Source: 2-12-FULL-35-23 sp965196985
GTDB taxonomy: Bacteria > Pseudomonadota > Gammaproteobacteria > UBA12402
Direction of reading: 5' to 3'
Assembly (NCBI GenBank): GCA_965196985.1
Contig: CBDALO010000105.1
Span: 1 to 64,000, forward strand
DNA length: 64,000 nt
The notes under the pieces were generated by a model. It searched no databases, was not told the DNA's origin, and worked only from the letters and a program-made list of their open reading frames with translations. Shown one piece after another: positions 54,665 through 64,000 of this stretch. Each line of letters starts with the position of its first letter. Position 1 is the stretch's first letter. The position numbers and the translations under genes are program-made.

Positions 54665-56065
54665 TTAGGTTTTGTCATTTTTTTCAGGGCGAACCGCCTT
54701 ATCGAACTCAAGCTCAGTCATAAAACCCAACTCAACACAAGCTTGCTTTAAGGTTAAACTATTAACATGCGCATGGTGAGCAACGTGAGCTGCATTATCA
54801 TAGCCAATACTTGGCGCTAAAGCGGTAACTAACATTAGTGAATTTTGTAAGAAGTAATCAATCTTATCTAAATTAGGTTTAATACCAACAACGCAGTATT
54901 TTCTAAAGGTATCACAAGAATCAGCAAGCAAAGTTAATGAGTGTAAAAAGTTAAAAATCATTACTGGCTTGTAAACATTTAACTCAAAATTACCTTGAGA
55001 ACCCGCAAAACCAATCGCCGCATCGTTACCCATCACCTGCACACAAACCATAGTAATCGCCTCACACTGCGTGGGGTTTACTTTACCAGGCATAATTGAA
55101 GAACCAGGCTCATTCTCAGGCAAGGTAATTTCACCAATGCCACAACGAGGACCAGAAGCTAACCAGCGCACGTCATTAGCAATTTTCATTAAGGCAGCTG
55201 CTAAGCTTTTTAATGCGCCACTTGCTGATACGATCGCATCATGTGCGGCCAAGCTAGCAAACTTATTTGGTGCGGTTACAAAAGGAAAGCCTGTTTCTTT
55301 AGCTATCTCGCCCGCCACTTGCTTTGCAAATTTAGGACTTGAGTTTATTCCAGTACCAACAGCAGTACCTCCGGCAGCAAGCTGATAAAGATCTGGCAAA
55401 CTAGCCTTAAGACGCTTCAAACAAGCTTTAAGTTGAGCAACATAACCTGAGAACTCCTGACCTAAAGTTAAAGGCACGGCATCTTGTAAGTGAGTACGGC
55501 CAATTTTAACAATTTTTGCAAATGCTTTTTCTTTCTTAGCAAAAGCTTCACATAATCTTTCTACTGCTGGAATCAATTTTTTATTTAATTGAATAGTCGC
55601 TGCAATATGCATAGCGGTCGGGAAAGTATCATTAGAAGATTGCGACATATTAACATGATCATTAGGGTGCACAGGATCCTTGCTACCCAGTTTACCGCCA
55701 ACAATTTGAATGGCACGATTAGAAATGACCTCGTTAACGTTCATATTAGTTTGCGTACCACTACCAGTTTGCCAAACATGCAAAGGAAACTGGGCATCAT
55801 GCTTACCAGCAATCACTTCATTAGCAGCTTGAACAATCAGCTTAGCTTTCCCTTTTGGCAACAAACCTAAAGAGGAATTCGTTAAAGCCGCTGCTTTCTT
55901 TAATACCCCAAAAGCATGGATCAATTCCACCGGCATAGTATCGTGACCAATAGGAAAGTGAATCAGTGAACGCATGGTTTGCGCACCCCATAATACTTTT
56001 GCAGGCACTTTAATTTCGCCCATGCTATCTGATTCAGTTCTCATTCTTTGTTTCTTAGTCATCAT
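54665..56065 (-). CDS. fumC: Class II fumarate hydratase FumC
   Basis: 466 residues. Signature GSSIMPGKVNPTQCE with the catalytic Ser loop, plus SGTQTNMNVNEVISNRA and GRTHLQDAVPLTLGQEFSGY. Interconverts fumarate and malate in the TCA cycle without an iron-sulfur cluster. Preceded by AAGGAG. Confidence 0.96.
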   Translation of the reverse strand: MMTKKQRMRTESDSMGEIKVPAKVLWGAQTMRSLIHFPIGHDTMPVELIHAFGVLKKAAALTNSSLGLLPKGKAKLIVQAANEVIAGKHDAQFPLHVWQTGSGTQTNMNVNEVISNRAIQIVGGKLGSKDPVHPNDHVNMSQSSNDTFPTAMHIAATIQLNKKLIPAVERLCEAFAKKEKAFAKIVKIGRTHLQDAVPLTLGQEFSGYVAQLKACLKRLKASLPDLYQLAAGGTAVGTGINSSPKFAKQVAGEIAKETGFPFVTAPNKFASLAAHDAIVSASGALKSLAAALMKIANDVRWLASGPRCGIGEITLPENEPGSSIMPGKVNPTQCEAITMVCVQVMGNDAAIGFAGSQGNFELNVYKPVMIFNFLHSLTLLADSCDTFRKYCVVGIKPNLDKIDYFLQNSLMLVTALAPSIGYDNAAHVAHHAHVNSLTLKQACVELGFMTELEFDKAVRPEKNDKT

Positions 56066-56252
56066 TTTCTCCTTATAGAAAACATTGTTTTAAATTCATC
56101 GGGCTACAAATCCCCCCGCCCGCTCCGCGAGCAGCGCGTAGCCCGGATTGAGCGTCAGCGAAAATCCGAGAGTAAAGCTTAATCTCAACCCCGGATTATC
56201 AAACGCTTCGCGTTTTCAATCCGGGCTACAGCTACTACAAAAGCCAAAAAAC
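56066..56252. repeat. Type A remnant and type B palindrome
   Basis: CTACAAATCCCCCCGCCCGCTCCGCGAGCAG is a degenerate type A copy (in pieces, 56104-56133); a full type B palindrome spans 56138-56229. It lies between pepN and fumC, both on the minus strand. Confidence 0.7.
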
Positions 56253-58895
56253 CTAAGCCAGTTGAGCAATGCCCAAGCTTTTACTAGCAATCTCATAAAC
56301 GTCTTTCGATAATCCAGGCTCAGCCAATACTCGCTCTAACTCAGCACACATTAGTGCCTGACGCCCTTCATCAAACTGACGCCAGTTAGCTAATGTCGCA
56401 ATTAAACGTGATGAAACACCGGGGTTTAACTTGTCAACAATTAAAGCCTGATCAGCAATCAAACGATAACCCAAACCATCTTTAGCATGAAAAGCTGCAA
56501 AGTTACGAGTAAAGGCACCTAGCAAAGCACGCACCTTGTTAGGGTTTTTGATATTAAATTGTGGGTGAGTCAACAAACCTTTCACCTCATCAAGCACATT
56601 AGCAACTCGCGATAAAGCTTGCACTCCAAACCACTTATCCAGCACCAAGTTATCCTCGCGCCACTGCTCAAAGAAGCCAGCCAATACCTCTTCACGCACA
56701 ACTGTTTGCCGATTGCTAAGCGCTACTAAAGCAGAAAGCTGATCAGTCATATTATCTGCTGAACGAAACTGCTCTAAAGCCAACGCCTCACCGCGATCAT
56801 CTAACTCAGCTAATGACAAATAGTGCAAACAAGCATTTCGCAAGGCGCGCTGTGCAGCTTGCTGATTATCATAGTTAAATGGTTGTGCCACTTGGTTAGC
56901 CTGATAAACTGCTAACAATTGCTCGTAACAATTATTTGCTATTGTTGCTTCTAAATAACGCTTAGCTGTTACCACAGCATCAACATCAACCTTCCCAAGC
57001 AAATCAACCAAGTAGCTTTCTTCAGGTAGCACCAACATCATTGCTGCAATAGCTTTATTAGCATCACAGTGTTGCAAAATAGCTTTTACAGCAACTAAAT
57101 AATCATCAGGCACTTGTAGATCTTCACTTTGCTGACACTGCTGAATTAACTTAAACAACACCTGTACAGCAAGCTGCTGCCCTGCTTCCCACCGAGCAAC
57201 TGCATCACTATCATATGCCATTAAGAAAGCAAGCTGCCGCTCAGAGTAGTTATAATTTAACTTCACAGGTGCTGAGAACCCCCTTAACAACGAAGGAACA
57301 GGCTCCTCATTCACATTAATAAAAGTAAAACGTTGCTCTGCTTCAGTTAAGTTCAACACATAGGTACTAACAAGCTCTTCTTTTGAAGTTAATTGCAACG
57401 ACATATCTTGCCCTGCTGAATCTAACAAACCAATAGCAATAGGGATATGAAAAGCGGCTTTCTCCGCCTGCCCGGGTGTTGCTGGAGTCTGCTGTTTAAT
57501 AACCACATGATACTGCTTGCTAGCACTATCGTAGTTTGTAGTAATAGTTAGCTCAGGCGTTCCTGCCTGGCTATACCAACGCTTAAACTGAGTTAAATCA
57601 ATGCCACTAGCATCTTGCATAGCCTGCACAAAGTCATCACAAGTTACCGCTTTGCCATCATTACGTTCAAAGTACAGGTCAGAGCCCTGGCGAAACTGGC
57701 GTGCACCTAGAATTGTGCGCATCATACGAATCACTTCCGAGCCTTTCTCGTAAACCGTCATGGTGTAGAAGTTATTCATCTCAATGTAAGAATCAGGTCT
57801 AATCGGGTGAGCTAATGGCCCTGCATCTTCAGAGAACTGAAAATTACGCAATCGCTTCACTTGATTAATACGTTCAAATGGCAATAAGCCGATTGATTCA
57901 GAAAATGAATGATCACGAAAAACCGTAAACCCTTCTTTTAAACTCAACTGAAACCAGTCACGTACAGTTACTCGATTACCAGACCAGTTGTGAAAATATT
58001 CATGCCCAACCACTGCATCAATTAAAGCATAGTCGGTATCAGTTGCTGTTTTAGGGTCAACAAGAATGTACTTGTCATTAAAGATATTAAGGCCTTTATT
58101 TTCCATTGCGCCAAAGTTAAAGTCATTAACTGCCACAATCATAAAGATATCTAAATCATATTCACGGCCATAAGTTTCTTCATCCCACTTCATCGACTTT
58201 TTCAATGCCTGCATAGCATACTGACAACGATCAATCACTTTTTCATCTGCAAAGATTTTTAAAGTAACAGTACGATCATTACAAGTTGTAAATGAATCTT
58301 CTAGGCAGGCCAAATCACCAGCCACCATGGCAAATAGATAACAAGGCTTTTTAAAAGGATCGTGCCACTTAGCGTAGTGACGACCATCATCTAGCTCGCC
58401 CTGCTCAATCAAATTCCCATTAGAAAGCAAAACCGGATAGCACTTATCAGCGATAATAGTGGTAGTAAAGACGGACAGCACATCCGGACGATCTAAAAAG
58501 TAAGTAATTTTACGAAAGCCTTCTGCTTCACATTGCGTACAAAAGTTTCCGCCACTTTTATAAAGCCCCATCAAAGAAGTGTTCTCTTGTGGTTTACACT
58601 CAGAGACAATTTCTAAAATAAACTCATCCGGCAAATTGTTTAAAGTTAAAGACTCCTCATCCAGAGTGTAGTCTTCAAGACTTAACCGCTGCTCATTTAC
58701 AGTAACGCTTATCAAAGTTTGCGCACGGCCATTTAAACACAATGTGGTTGATGAGTGAGCAGAGTTAGTAGTAACTCGTTGCTTAGATGTTACCCGAGCA
58801 AAGCTTTCTTCAAGCTCAATAGTTAATTCAATAGCAGTAATAAAATGGGAAGGAGGCAGATAATCTTTACGGTATTTAGTTACGGGAGTGGTCAC
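56253..58895 (-). CDS. pepN: Aminopeptidase N (M1 family)
   Basis: 880 residues, the usual PepN length. Exopeptidase motif GAMEN (262-266) and zinc site HEYFH (298-302) with the third ligand downstream in LKEGFTVFRDH; the C-terminal helical domain is complete (ends KSLGIAQLA). Removes N-terminal residues from peptides in the cytoplasm. Confidence 0.96.
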   Translation of the reverse strand: MTTPVTKYRKDYLPPSHFITAIELTIELEESFARVTSKQRVTTNSAHSSTTLCLNGRAQTLISVTVNEQRLSLEDYTLDEESLTLNNLPDEFILEIVSECKPQENTSLMGLYKSGGNFCTQCEAEGFRKITYFLDRPDVLSVFTTTIIADKCYPVLLSNGNLIEQGELDDGRHYAKWHDPFKKPCYLFAMVAGDLACLEDSFTTCNDRTVTLKIFADEKVIDRCQYAMQALKKSMKWDEETYGREYDLDIFMIVAVNDFNFGAMENKGLNIFNDKYILVDPKTATDTDYALIDAVVGHEYFHNWSGNRVTVRDWFQLSLKEGFTVFRDHSFSESIGLLPFERINQVKRLRNFQFSEDAGPLAHPIRPDSYIEMNNFYTMTVYEKGSEVIRMMRTILGARQFRQGSDLYFERNDGKAVTCDDFVQAMQDASGIDLTQFKRWYSQAGTPELTITTNYDSASKQYHVVIKQQTPATPGQAEKAAFHIPIAIGLLDSAGQDMSLQLTSKEELVSTYVLNLTEAEQRFTFINVNEEPVPSLLRGFSAPVKLNYNYSERQLAFLMAYDSDAVARWEAGQQLAVQVLFKLIQQCQQSEDLQVPDDYLVAVKAILQHCDANKAIAAMMLVLPEESYLVDLLGKVDVDAVVTAKRYLEATIANNCYEQLLAVYQANQVAQPFNYDNQQAAQRALRNACLHYLSLAELDDRGEALALEQFRSADNMTDQLSALVALSNRQTVVREEVLAGFFEQWREDNLVLDKWFGVQALSRVANVLDEVKGLLTHPQFNIKNPNKVRALLGAFTRNFAAFHAKDGLGYRLIADQALIVDKLNPGVSSRLIATLANWRQFDEGRQALMCAELERVLAEPGLSKDVYEIASKSLGIAQLA

Positions 58896-58974
58896 TTTTT
58901 TTCCTGAATTGTTTTAATAGAAGGCGTTGATTTTACCGAAGTTTCACGAAAATGCGAGTCACCTCCGTCACGGA

Positions 58975-59673
58975 TTACTCCCACAACTTCTCATTACCTT
59001 CAAGCTTATCGATAAATGTCTGATGCGCTGTTAATTCTTGTTCATTAGCTTCAATGACTAATAAACTATCTCGCTGTTTTTTTTCCACCACTTCAGTTGC
59101 TCGCACAGAGTCTGAAGTAGAACGCTTTTCATCTGCTTCAGCAAATAAAGCAGTCTGACCACCAGTCATTGCCAAATAAACTTGTGCCAAGATTTCTGAA
59201 TCGAGTAACGCACCATGGAGTTCACGATTGGTGTTATCAACACCATAACGTTTACAAAGTGCATCTAAGTTACTACGCTGCCCAGGGTGTAATTGACGAG
59301 CCATTGCCAATGTATCAATCACAGAACAAATATCGGTTACACGCCGCACTTTAGCGCGCATTAATTTAAATTCATGATTTAAAAAACCAATATCAAACGG
59401 CGCATTATGGATAATTAGCTCTGCACCATCGATGTAATCAATAAATTTTTCTGCTACTTCTTTAAATAAAGGCTTATCATGCAAAAACTCGTTGGAAATA
59501 CCGTGCACTTGCAAGGCTTCTTCTTCGACCTCACGCTCAGGATTTACATACTCATGAAAATGCTTACCTGTTAAACGCCTATTAACTAGCTCGACACCAC
59601 CGATTTCAATAATTCGATGACCTTGCTTCGGATCAATACCCGTTGTCTCTGTATCTAGAATAATTTGTCTCAT
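58975..59673 (-). CDS. dnaQ: DNA polymerase III epsilon subunit (3'-5' exonuclease)
   Basis: 232 residues. DEDDh exonuclease motifs: LDTETTGIDP (ExoI), IIHNAPFDIGFLNHE (ExoII), and HGALLDSEILAQVYL (ExoIII, His/Asp). The short C-terminal tail binds the polymerase alpha subunit. Proofreading in replication. It lies in the rnhA neighbourhood as in many gammaproteobacteria. Confidence 0.95.
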   Translation of the reverse strand: MRQIILDTETTGIDPKQGHRIIEIGGVELVNRRLTGKHFHEYVNPEREVEEEALQVHGISNEFLHDKPLFKEVAEKFIDYIDGAELIIHNAPFDIGFLNHEFKLMRAKVRRVTDICSVIDTLAMARQLHPGQRSNLDALCKRYGVDNTNRELHGALLDSEILAQVYLAMTGGQTALFAEADEKRSTSDSVRATEVVEKKQRDSLLVIEANEQELTAHQTFIDKLEGNEKLWE

Positions 59674-60115
59674 TTTCCTGTCTCATGCTCCCATTTTCTC
59701 TATTCCAACTTCCAACAAATGCGTCCTCTATTCAAAAGCAACGACTTGTTTAAAAACTTCATGATAAACATCAAGCCTTCATAGTACGTTCCCTCCTTAG
59801 AATAAGGAGGGCCAGGGTGGATTATAAAAACAATCACCTTTCTCATTAAAAGCAAGTAAACTCTTTTAAAACCAATCATCGTTAAATCCCCCGCTCGCTT
59901 CGCAATAAGCCCCCTTTAAAGGGGGCTTATTGCGTCACAACGCGGGGCATTGCGACGAGGACCCAGAATCATGCTCGCACTTCGTGTCGGCCTTCGGTGG
60001 GGTAACATTCAGTGCTTTATTAAGTTAACACCAATACCACCTCAGGACCGACCTACATTTTTTAAACCCTGTATCCTGCCCCCTGCCAACTGACACCTGC
60101 CAACTGACACCTGCC
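59674..60115. repeat. Gene-free stretch with composite D-A-E-C repeat
   Basis: Type D (CCCTCCTTAGAATAAGGAGG near 59788-59807) is followed by GGATTATAAAAACAA, a short type A copy (59884-59927), a TTGCGTCACAACGC..GCATTGCGACGAGG hairpin also found at 6990-7022, and the distal half of a type C repeat (59985-60058). The end carries CTGACACCTGCC twice, as near 7210 and 7550. No gene supported. Confidence 0.72.
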
Positions 60116-60550
60116 CTACAATTCATCAATACCACGATTGGCCAGCTGATCAGCAAGCTCATTCTCAGCATGACCACTATGTCCTTTTACCCAGTGCCAC
60201 TCTATTTCATGCTGACTGCTCAATTCGTCCAAACGCTGCCACAGATCTTGGTTTTTCACTGGCTTCTTAGCACTAGTTTTCCAACTATTTTTTTTCCAGT
60301 TAGCGATCCACTCGCTAATACCTTTACGTACATACTGCGAATCAGTCGTCAATGCGACAGCACAGGTTTTAGTTAAAGCCTCCAACCCCTTAATCGCGGC
60401 AAGTAACTCCATACGATTGTTAGTTGTGTCACGCTCACCCCCATATAAATATTTCTCGCTTTCACCGTAACGCAATACCACCCCCCAACCACCAGGACCA
60501 GGATTACCTCGACAAGCACCATCAGTAAAAATCTCTACTTGTTTAACCAT
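60116..60550 (-). CDS. rnhA: Ribonuclease HI
   Basis: 144 residues. Catalytic acidic residues in FTDGACRGNPGPGGWG, NRMELLAAIKGL, TTDSQYVRKGI and ENELADQLAN; the conserved KGHSGH His loop is present. Degrades RNA in RNA-DNA hybrids. Its ATG overlaps the end of the methyltransferase gene by eight bases. Confidence 0.96.
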   Translation of the reverse strand: MVKQVEIFTDGACRGNPGPGGWGVVLRYGESEKYLYGGERDTTNNRMELLAAIKGLEALTKTCAVALTTDSQYVRKGISEWIANWKKNSWKTSAKKPVKNQDLWQRLDELSSQHEIEWHWVKGHSGHAENELADQLANRGIDEL

Positions 60551-61304
60551 TTGTTTGTTCTCGCTCTACTGCTGTTCTGGTTGGATTGACCACGCCATTA
60601 CTAATTACCGAAGGTACTCGCTGCCAAGCACGCTTTAGAGGCGGCTTACCAAAAACTTTTTTCTTCGCCACGATTAAATACACTGCACCAGAAAACGGAA
60701 ATAATAACCGAAAAAATGACTCTAAGAACGCCATTTTTCTAAATAAACCAAAACGCCTGGCATGCGGTCGATAAACAAACTTCTTCGTTGTAGTCACTTG
60801 GTAGTTTAGTAATACCAACGCATCACGAATTCGCCAAGAGGGATAGAAATGCCCACACCATGGTGTATTAATCCGCATAGTGAACAAGCGCCGTAACCCC
60901 CACAAGCTATACGGGTTAAACCCCAAAATGACCAGATGCCCCTCTGGCTGCAAACAGATATTTGCTTCTCTTAAGGTATGGTGTAGTGACTTGGTGTAAT
61001 CCAAGGTATGCGGCAACAAAATACAATCAATACTATTCGGGCGCAGCGGCAACTCATCATGGCTCGCATAGATCACATCATTGTCTTTTTGGTTCTGGAC
61101 CTTCTGATCAGTAATCAAAATATTATGCTTAGCATGGAATGCTTTAAAAAGCCCTTGCTGCTCTGGCTCTCCGAGCAATACCAAGTTATCAACTTTATCA
61201 AGTCGTTTTAACTTACGCAGCACCTTAAACTCAATACGCTGCAAAGCGTTCCCAGTTGAACCATGTAACCACTGATTAAAGCGTTTATTTAGGGCCTTTT
61301 TCAT
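60543..61304 (-). CDS. SAM-dependent methyltransferase (YafS-like)
   Basis: 253 residues. A class I methyltransferase fold is suggested by the NLVLLGEPEQQG nucleotide-binding turn, NSIDCILLPHTLDY and EGHLVILGFNPYSLWGLRRL. The position between gloB and rnhA is that of E. coli yafS. Substrate unknown. Divergent from gloB, with which it shares a 36-base intergenic region. Confidence 0.85.
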   Translation of the reverse strand: MKKALNKRFNQWLHGSTGNALQRIEFKVLRKLKRLDKVDNLVLLGEPEQQGLFKAFHAKHNILITDQKVQNQKDNDVIYASHDELPLRPNSIDCILLPHTLDYTKSLHHTLREANICLQPEGHLVILGFNPYSLWGLRRLFTMRINTPWCGHFYPSWRIRDALVLLNYQVTTTKKFVYRPHARRFGLFRKMAFLESFFRLLFPFSGAVYLIVAKKKVFGKPPLKRAWQRVPSVISNGVVNPTRTAVEREQTNG

Positions 61305-61340
61305 ATTGCGCTCGATTGTTTAGTTCGCTAGTCTAGCAAC

Positions 61341-62099
61341 ATGATCGAGATTATCGCTACTCCTGCCTTTACTGACAACTATATCTGGACTTTAGTGGAT
61401 AGAAGTTCACAGCAATGCGTTTGTGTTGACCCTGGTGATGCCAAACCCGTTATCAACTTTTTACAACAACAAGGGCTACAACTCACTGCCACTTTAATCA
61501 CTCATCACCACCCCGATCATACTGGTGGTGTTAATGCCTTGCGAGATTATTGTGAGACACCTGTTTACGGCCCAAAAAATAATCCACTTATTACCCACCC
61601 AGTAAGTGAAGGTAATCAGTTAACTAGCTTAAATCACAACTTTTTGGTACTAGCCGTACCAGGGCACACCTTAGACCACTTGGCATATTATTGTGCACCC
61701 TGGTTATTTTGTGGTGATACTTTGTTCAGCGGCGGTTGTGGTCGTTTGTTTGAAGGCACTCCTAAACAAATGTGGAACTCCCTTAACAAACTTATGGAAC
61801 TACCTGATAATACAGAAGTTTATTGTACACATGAATACACCCTATCAAACTTAGCTTTTGCTCAAGCTGTCGACCCTGATAATCAGGCGCTACAAGACTA
61901 CTTACACTACTGCCAAACTAAACGTGCTAACGATGAACCCACCCTACCCTCATTACTTGGTACTGAAAAGAAGGTAAATCCTTTTTTACGCTGTAATAAC
62001 AACCAGATAAAAGGGAAAGTGGAAGCTTATACTAAAGAAAAGCTCAACTCGCCTGAGCAAGTTTTTGCCGCCCTGCGTGCCTGGAAAGATTGTTTTTAA
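61341..62099 (+). CDS. gloB: Hydroxyacylglutathione hydrolase (glyoxalase II)
   Basis: 252 residues. Metallo-beta-lactamase zinc motif THHHPDHTGG, with further ligands in VPGHTLDH, FCGDTLFSGGCGR and VYCTHEYT. Hydrolyses S-lactoylglutathione to lactate and glutathione, completing methylglyoxal detoxification. Complete. Confidence 0.96.
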   Translation: MIEIIATPAFTDNYIWTLVDRSSQQCVCVDPGDAKPVINFLQQQGLQLTATLITHHHPDHTGGVNALRDYCETPVYGPKNNPLITHPVSEGNQLTSLNHNFLVLAVPGHTLDHLAYYCAPWLFCGDTLFSGGCGRLFEGTPKQMWNSLNKLMELPDNTEVYCTHEYTLSNLAFAQAVDPDNQALQDYLHYCQTKRANDEPTLPSLLGTEKKVNPFLRCNNNQIKGKVEAYTKEKLNSPEQVFAALRAWKDCF

Positions 62100-62310
62100 G
62101 GTTCTCTTTCAAAGTGTGTGAGCACGTAGCCCGGATTGAACGAAGTGAAAATCCGGGGCTGAGTATGGCTTAACCCCGGATTATCAAATGCTTCGCATTT
62201 TCAATCCGGGCTACAGCTCGATTCGCGCCACCGGTTCTGCAGCATCGAATAACGAAAATACAAAACTCATTGACCGCTTACTTACCCACGCATTAAGAGA
62301 TCCATTTTTA
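62100..62310. repeat. Type B palindrome and a short protein-like remnant before IS1634
   Basis: A full type B palindrome is at 62126-62214. From about 62215 to the IS edge the frame read as SSIRATGSAASNNENTKL.. is open and has a protein-like composition, but it has no start codon and is cut by the IS1634 end at 62311. It may be the edge of a truncated gene or chance. Confidence 0.5.
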
Positions 62311-64000
62311 ACCCAAGTTTGGCCATTTCACCCTGAAAATCAAAAATTTCATCACTATTTTTAACTCAACCCATTGATTTTACTTGCCTAGAAACGTGAA
62401 TTCTCGAATGTAGTGACACATAATGGCAATAAGGGGTTGCATGGGCTGGTGAAGTGATGAGAGTATTGAGTTATGTATATTCGAACCTCTACACAAAAGA
62501 GTCCTCGGACAGGTAAGTCTTACGCAACCTACCGACTTGTTGATACTCATCGCACTGCTGACGGCAAAGTACGTCAAAGACTGATTTTAAATCTTGGTGC
62601 GAATTTTTCAGTAAAGAAGGACAGTTGGAAATTGCTTGCTGACCGTATTGAGGAAATTTTAACGGGTCAAGGCACGTTAATTTCAATACCAGCACATCTC
62701 GAAAAACAGGCGCAAATGTATGTAAAACGCATTCGCTCTAGGTTTGCTGATGACAATGAGACAAGTATCGCTGTTAATTCAGTAAGCGCGGTAGAACCTG
62801 ACTTTAAAACAGTGGATGTTAACTCCATTGAGAGCGCGGACATACGACACGTTGGAGCTGAGGCGTTGGGCTTACATGCTGCCAGGCAATTACAACTTGA
62901 GGAATTGTTCAGGGCTTTGGGCTTTAATCAAAAACAATGTCACCTGATGCTTGCTACCATCATTGGGCGGCTAGTTGCTCCAGGAAGTGATTTGAGTACG
63001 CACTATTATTTAAGCAATCAAAGTGCGCTAGATGAATTACTGGGTACTGATTTCTCAGAACTATCACTCAAGAAATTCTATAAGACTGCTGATGAGTTAC
63101 TTAAACATAAACAAGTGATTGAAGATCAATTATTTGAACGTGAGAAAAATCTGTTTAGTTTAAATCAGGTGATCACTCTCTACGATATAACCAATACCTA
63201 CTTTGAAGGTCGCGCATTACAAAATGATCATGCACAGCATGGGCGATCAAAGGAGAAGCGGTCTGATTGTCCGCTTGTTTCTTTAGGTCTTGTGCTGGAT
63301 GGATCAGGGTTCCCGCAACGGAGTGAATTCTTCAAAGGAAATGTTAGCGAGCCTAAAACATTACCCGAAATACTAACTGAGCTTCATGCACAGCCAGAGG
63401 CAACAATTATCTTAGATGCTGGTTTTGCAACTGAAGAAAATATTTCATGGCTTACTGAAAAAGGTTTCCATTATATTGTAGTGAGCCGTAGAGCATTGCC
63501 TGTTGTCGATGAAAACATTGATAAAGTGCTAGTAAAAGAATCAGTAAATAATACGGTTACAGCGCAATTAATTAAAGATACTGAAGCAAATGAAGTCTTA
63601 CTGTACTGCCATTCTCAGGCTAAGGAAGAAAAAAGCTTAAATATGATTAGTAAGGCTGAGACTCGTTTCGAAGAGGAATTAATTAAGTTAGCTAATGGAC
63701 TCACTAAAAAAACTGGAATGAAAGCAATTGAGAAAGTAACCTTGCGTTTAGGTCGAATAAAGGAGCGCCATAAACGTGTTTCAGGTCGATACACTATCAC
63801 GCTTGATTCAGAGGGTGATAAGGTTACGCAAATCAGTTGGAGTAAAGTTAACTCTGAGAATCTGGGTGCATATTGTTTGCGTAGTAACAGAATGGATTTA
63901 GATGAAAAAACAATTTGGAGAATTTATACAACTCTAACTGACGTTGAATCGGCATTCAGATCATTAAAATCAGAGTTAGGCCTGCGTCCTATCTACCATC
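62311..64000 (+). mobile_element. IS1634-family element, copy 2 (runs off the window)
   Basis: Left end ACCCAAGTTTGGCCATTTC, the same as at 30991. The body matches copy 1 with scattered differences that become denser after ~62970, so the two copies diverged by more than a few mutations. Confidence 0.88.
62473..64000 (+). CDS. IS1634-family transposase (copy 2), C-terminus outside window
   Basis: The start and first residues (MYIRTSTQKSPRTGKSYATY) equal copy 1. No stop was found in frame when compared with copy 1, and the visible ~509 codons reach GLRPIYH. Differences include LVLDGSGFPQ for LVLNGSGFPQ and ATIILDAGF for ATIVLDAGF. The catalytic positions are unchanged. Confidence 0.85.
   Translation, partial: MYIRTSTQKSPRTGKSYATYRLVDTHRTADGKVRQRLILNLGANFSVKKDSWKLLADRIEEILTGQGTLISIPAHLEKQAQMYVKRIRSRFADDNETSIAVNSVSAVEPDFKTVDVNSIESADIRHVGAEALGLHAARQLQLEELFRALGFNQKQCHLMLATIIGRLVAPGSDLSTHYYLSNQSALDELLGTDFSELSLKKFYKTADELLKHKQVIEDQLFEREKNLFSLNQVITLYDITNTYFEGRALQNDHAQHGRSKEKRSDCPLVSLGLVLDGSGFPQRSEFFKGNVSEPKTLPEILTELHAQPEATIILDAGFATEENISWLTEKGFHYIVVSRRALPVVDENIDKVLVKESVNNTVTAQLIKDTEANEVLLYCHSQAKEEKSLNMISKAETRFEEELIKLANGLTKKTGMKAIEKVTLRLGRIKERHKRVSGRYTITLDSEGDKVTQISWSKVNSENLGAYCLRSNRMDLDEKTIWRIYTTLTDVESAFRSLKSELGLRPIYH

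Noticed and set aside
1..64000. Integrated prophage, restriction-modification, toxin-antitoxin, tRNA or rRNA genes
   Set aside because: I looked for typical motifs and cloverleaf or rRNA sequence and found none that I could support.

Overview
The window is A+T-rich chromosomal DNA from a gammaproteobacterium. The evidence is the conserved gloB / yafS-like methyltransferase / rnhA / dnaQ cluster together with miaE, fdxA, tsaB, ppiB, fumC, pepN and htpG. The genus cannot be fixed from sequence alone. The GH18 chitinase, the very heavy insertion-sequence (IS) load and the many half-dead genes suggest a recently host-restricted lineage in an early phase of genome decay; this is inference.

Layout. 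1-6.5 kb: the end of an IS5-type element, an IS200/IS605 element, and a large secreted beta-propeller/cadherin-like protein cut in two by an IS256-family element. 6.5-7.8 kb: a gene-free stretch of intergenic repeats. 7.8-11.9 kb: a BAAT-type acyl-CoA thioesterase gene split by an IS1111/IS110-type element that is itself split by an ISKra4-type element. 12-14.7 kb: an MltB-type lytic transglycosylase overlapping an ABC ATPase and permease (thiamine-precursor type). 14.9-27.2 kb: a lysine-catabolism operon on the minus strand (saccharopine dehydrogenase, ALDH7 dehydrogenase, MFS transporter). Its first gene is split by a three-gene TniA/TniB-like transposon, which carries an IS110 element and an ISKra4 copy. 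Its last gene is split by one ISKra4 copy nested in another. 27.3-30.9 kb: chitinase, a TPP riboswitch with a ThiY-like binding protein, tsaB and fdxA. 31-33.6 kb: IS1634 element and a frameshifted miaE. 33.8-42.8 kb: mostly intact genes (two coiled-coil hypotheticals, YheT hydrolase, htpG, small proteins, a CBS protein and a 1153-residue flavoprotein). 42.8-51.9 kb: two tandem paralogous genes of unknown function, both broken (IS256 with a nested IS66-type element; IS200), then an IS256 nested in an IS256. 52-62.1 kb: housekeeping genes separated by intergenic repeats. 62.3 kb to the end: start of a second IS1634 copy.

Most nested insertions can be undone on paper. The target duplications are visible (IS256, ISKra4 and IS66-type: 8 bp; TniA-type element: 6 bp), and deleting element plus one duplication restores in-frame saccharopine dehydrogenase, MFS transporter, TniB ATPase, the large propeller protein and one unknown gene; the thioesterase is restored without a duplication, as expected for an IS110-type insertion. 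The features of most interest are the DUF6431-like/TniA/TniB transposon with a possible programmed frameshift, structured candidate bridge RNAs beside both IS110-type recombinases, the two unknown paralogues, and a 22-bp perfect inverted repeat at 53.1 kb. Several frameshifts fall at short homopolymers, so sequencing error must be excluded before any is read biologically.
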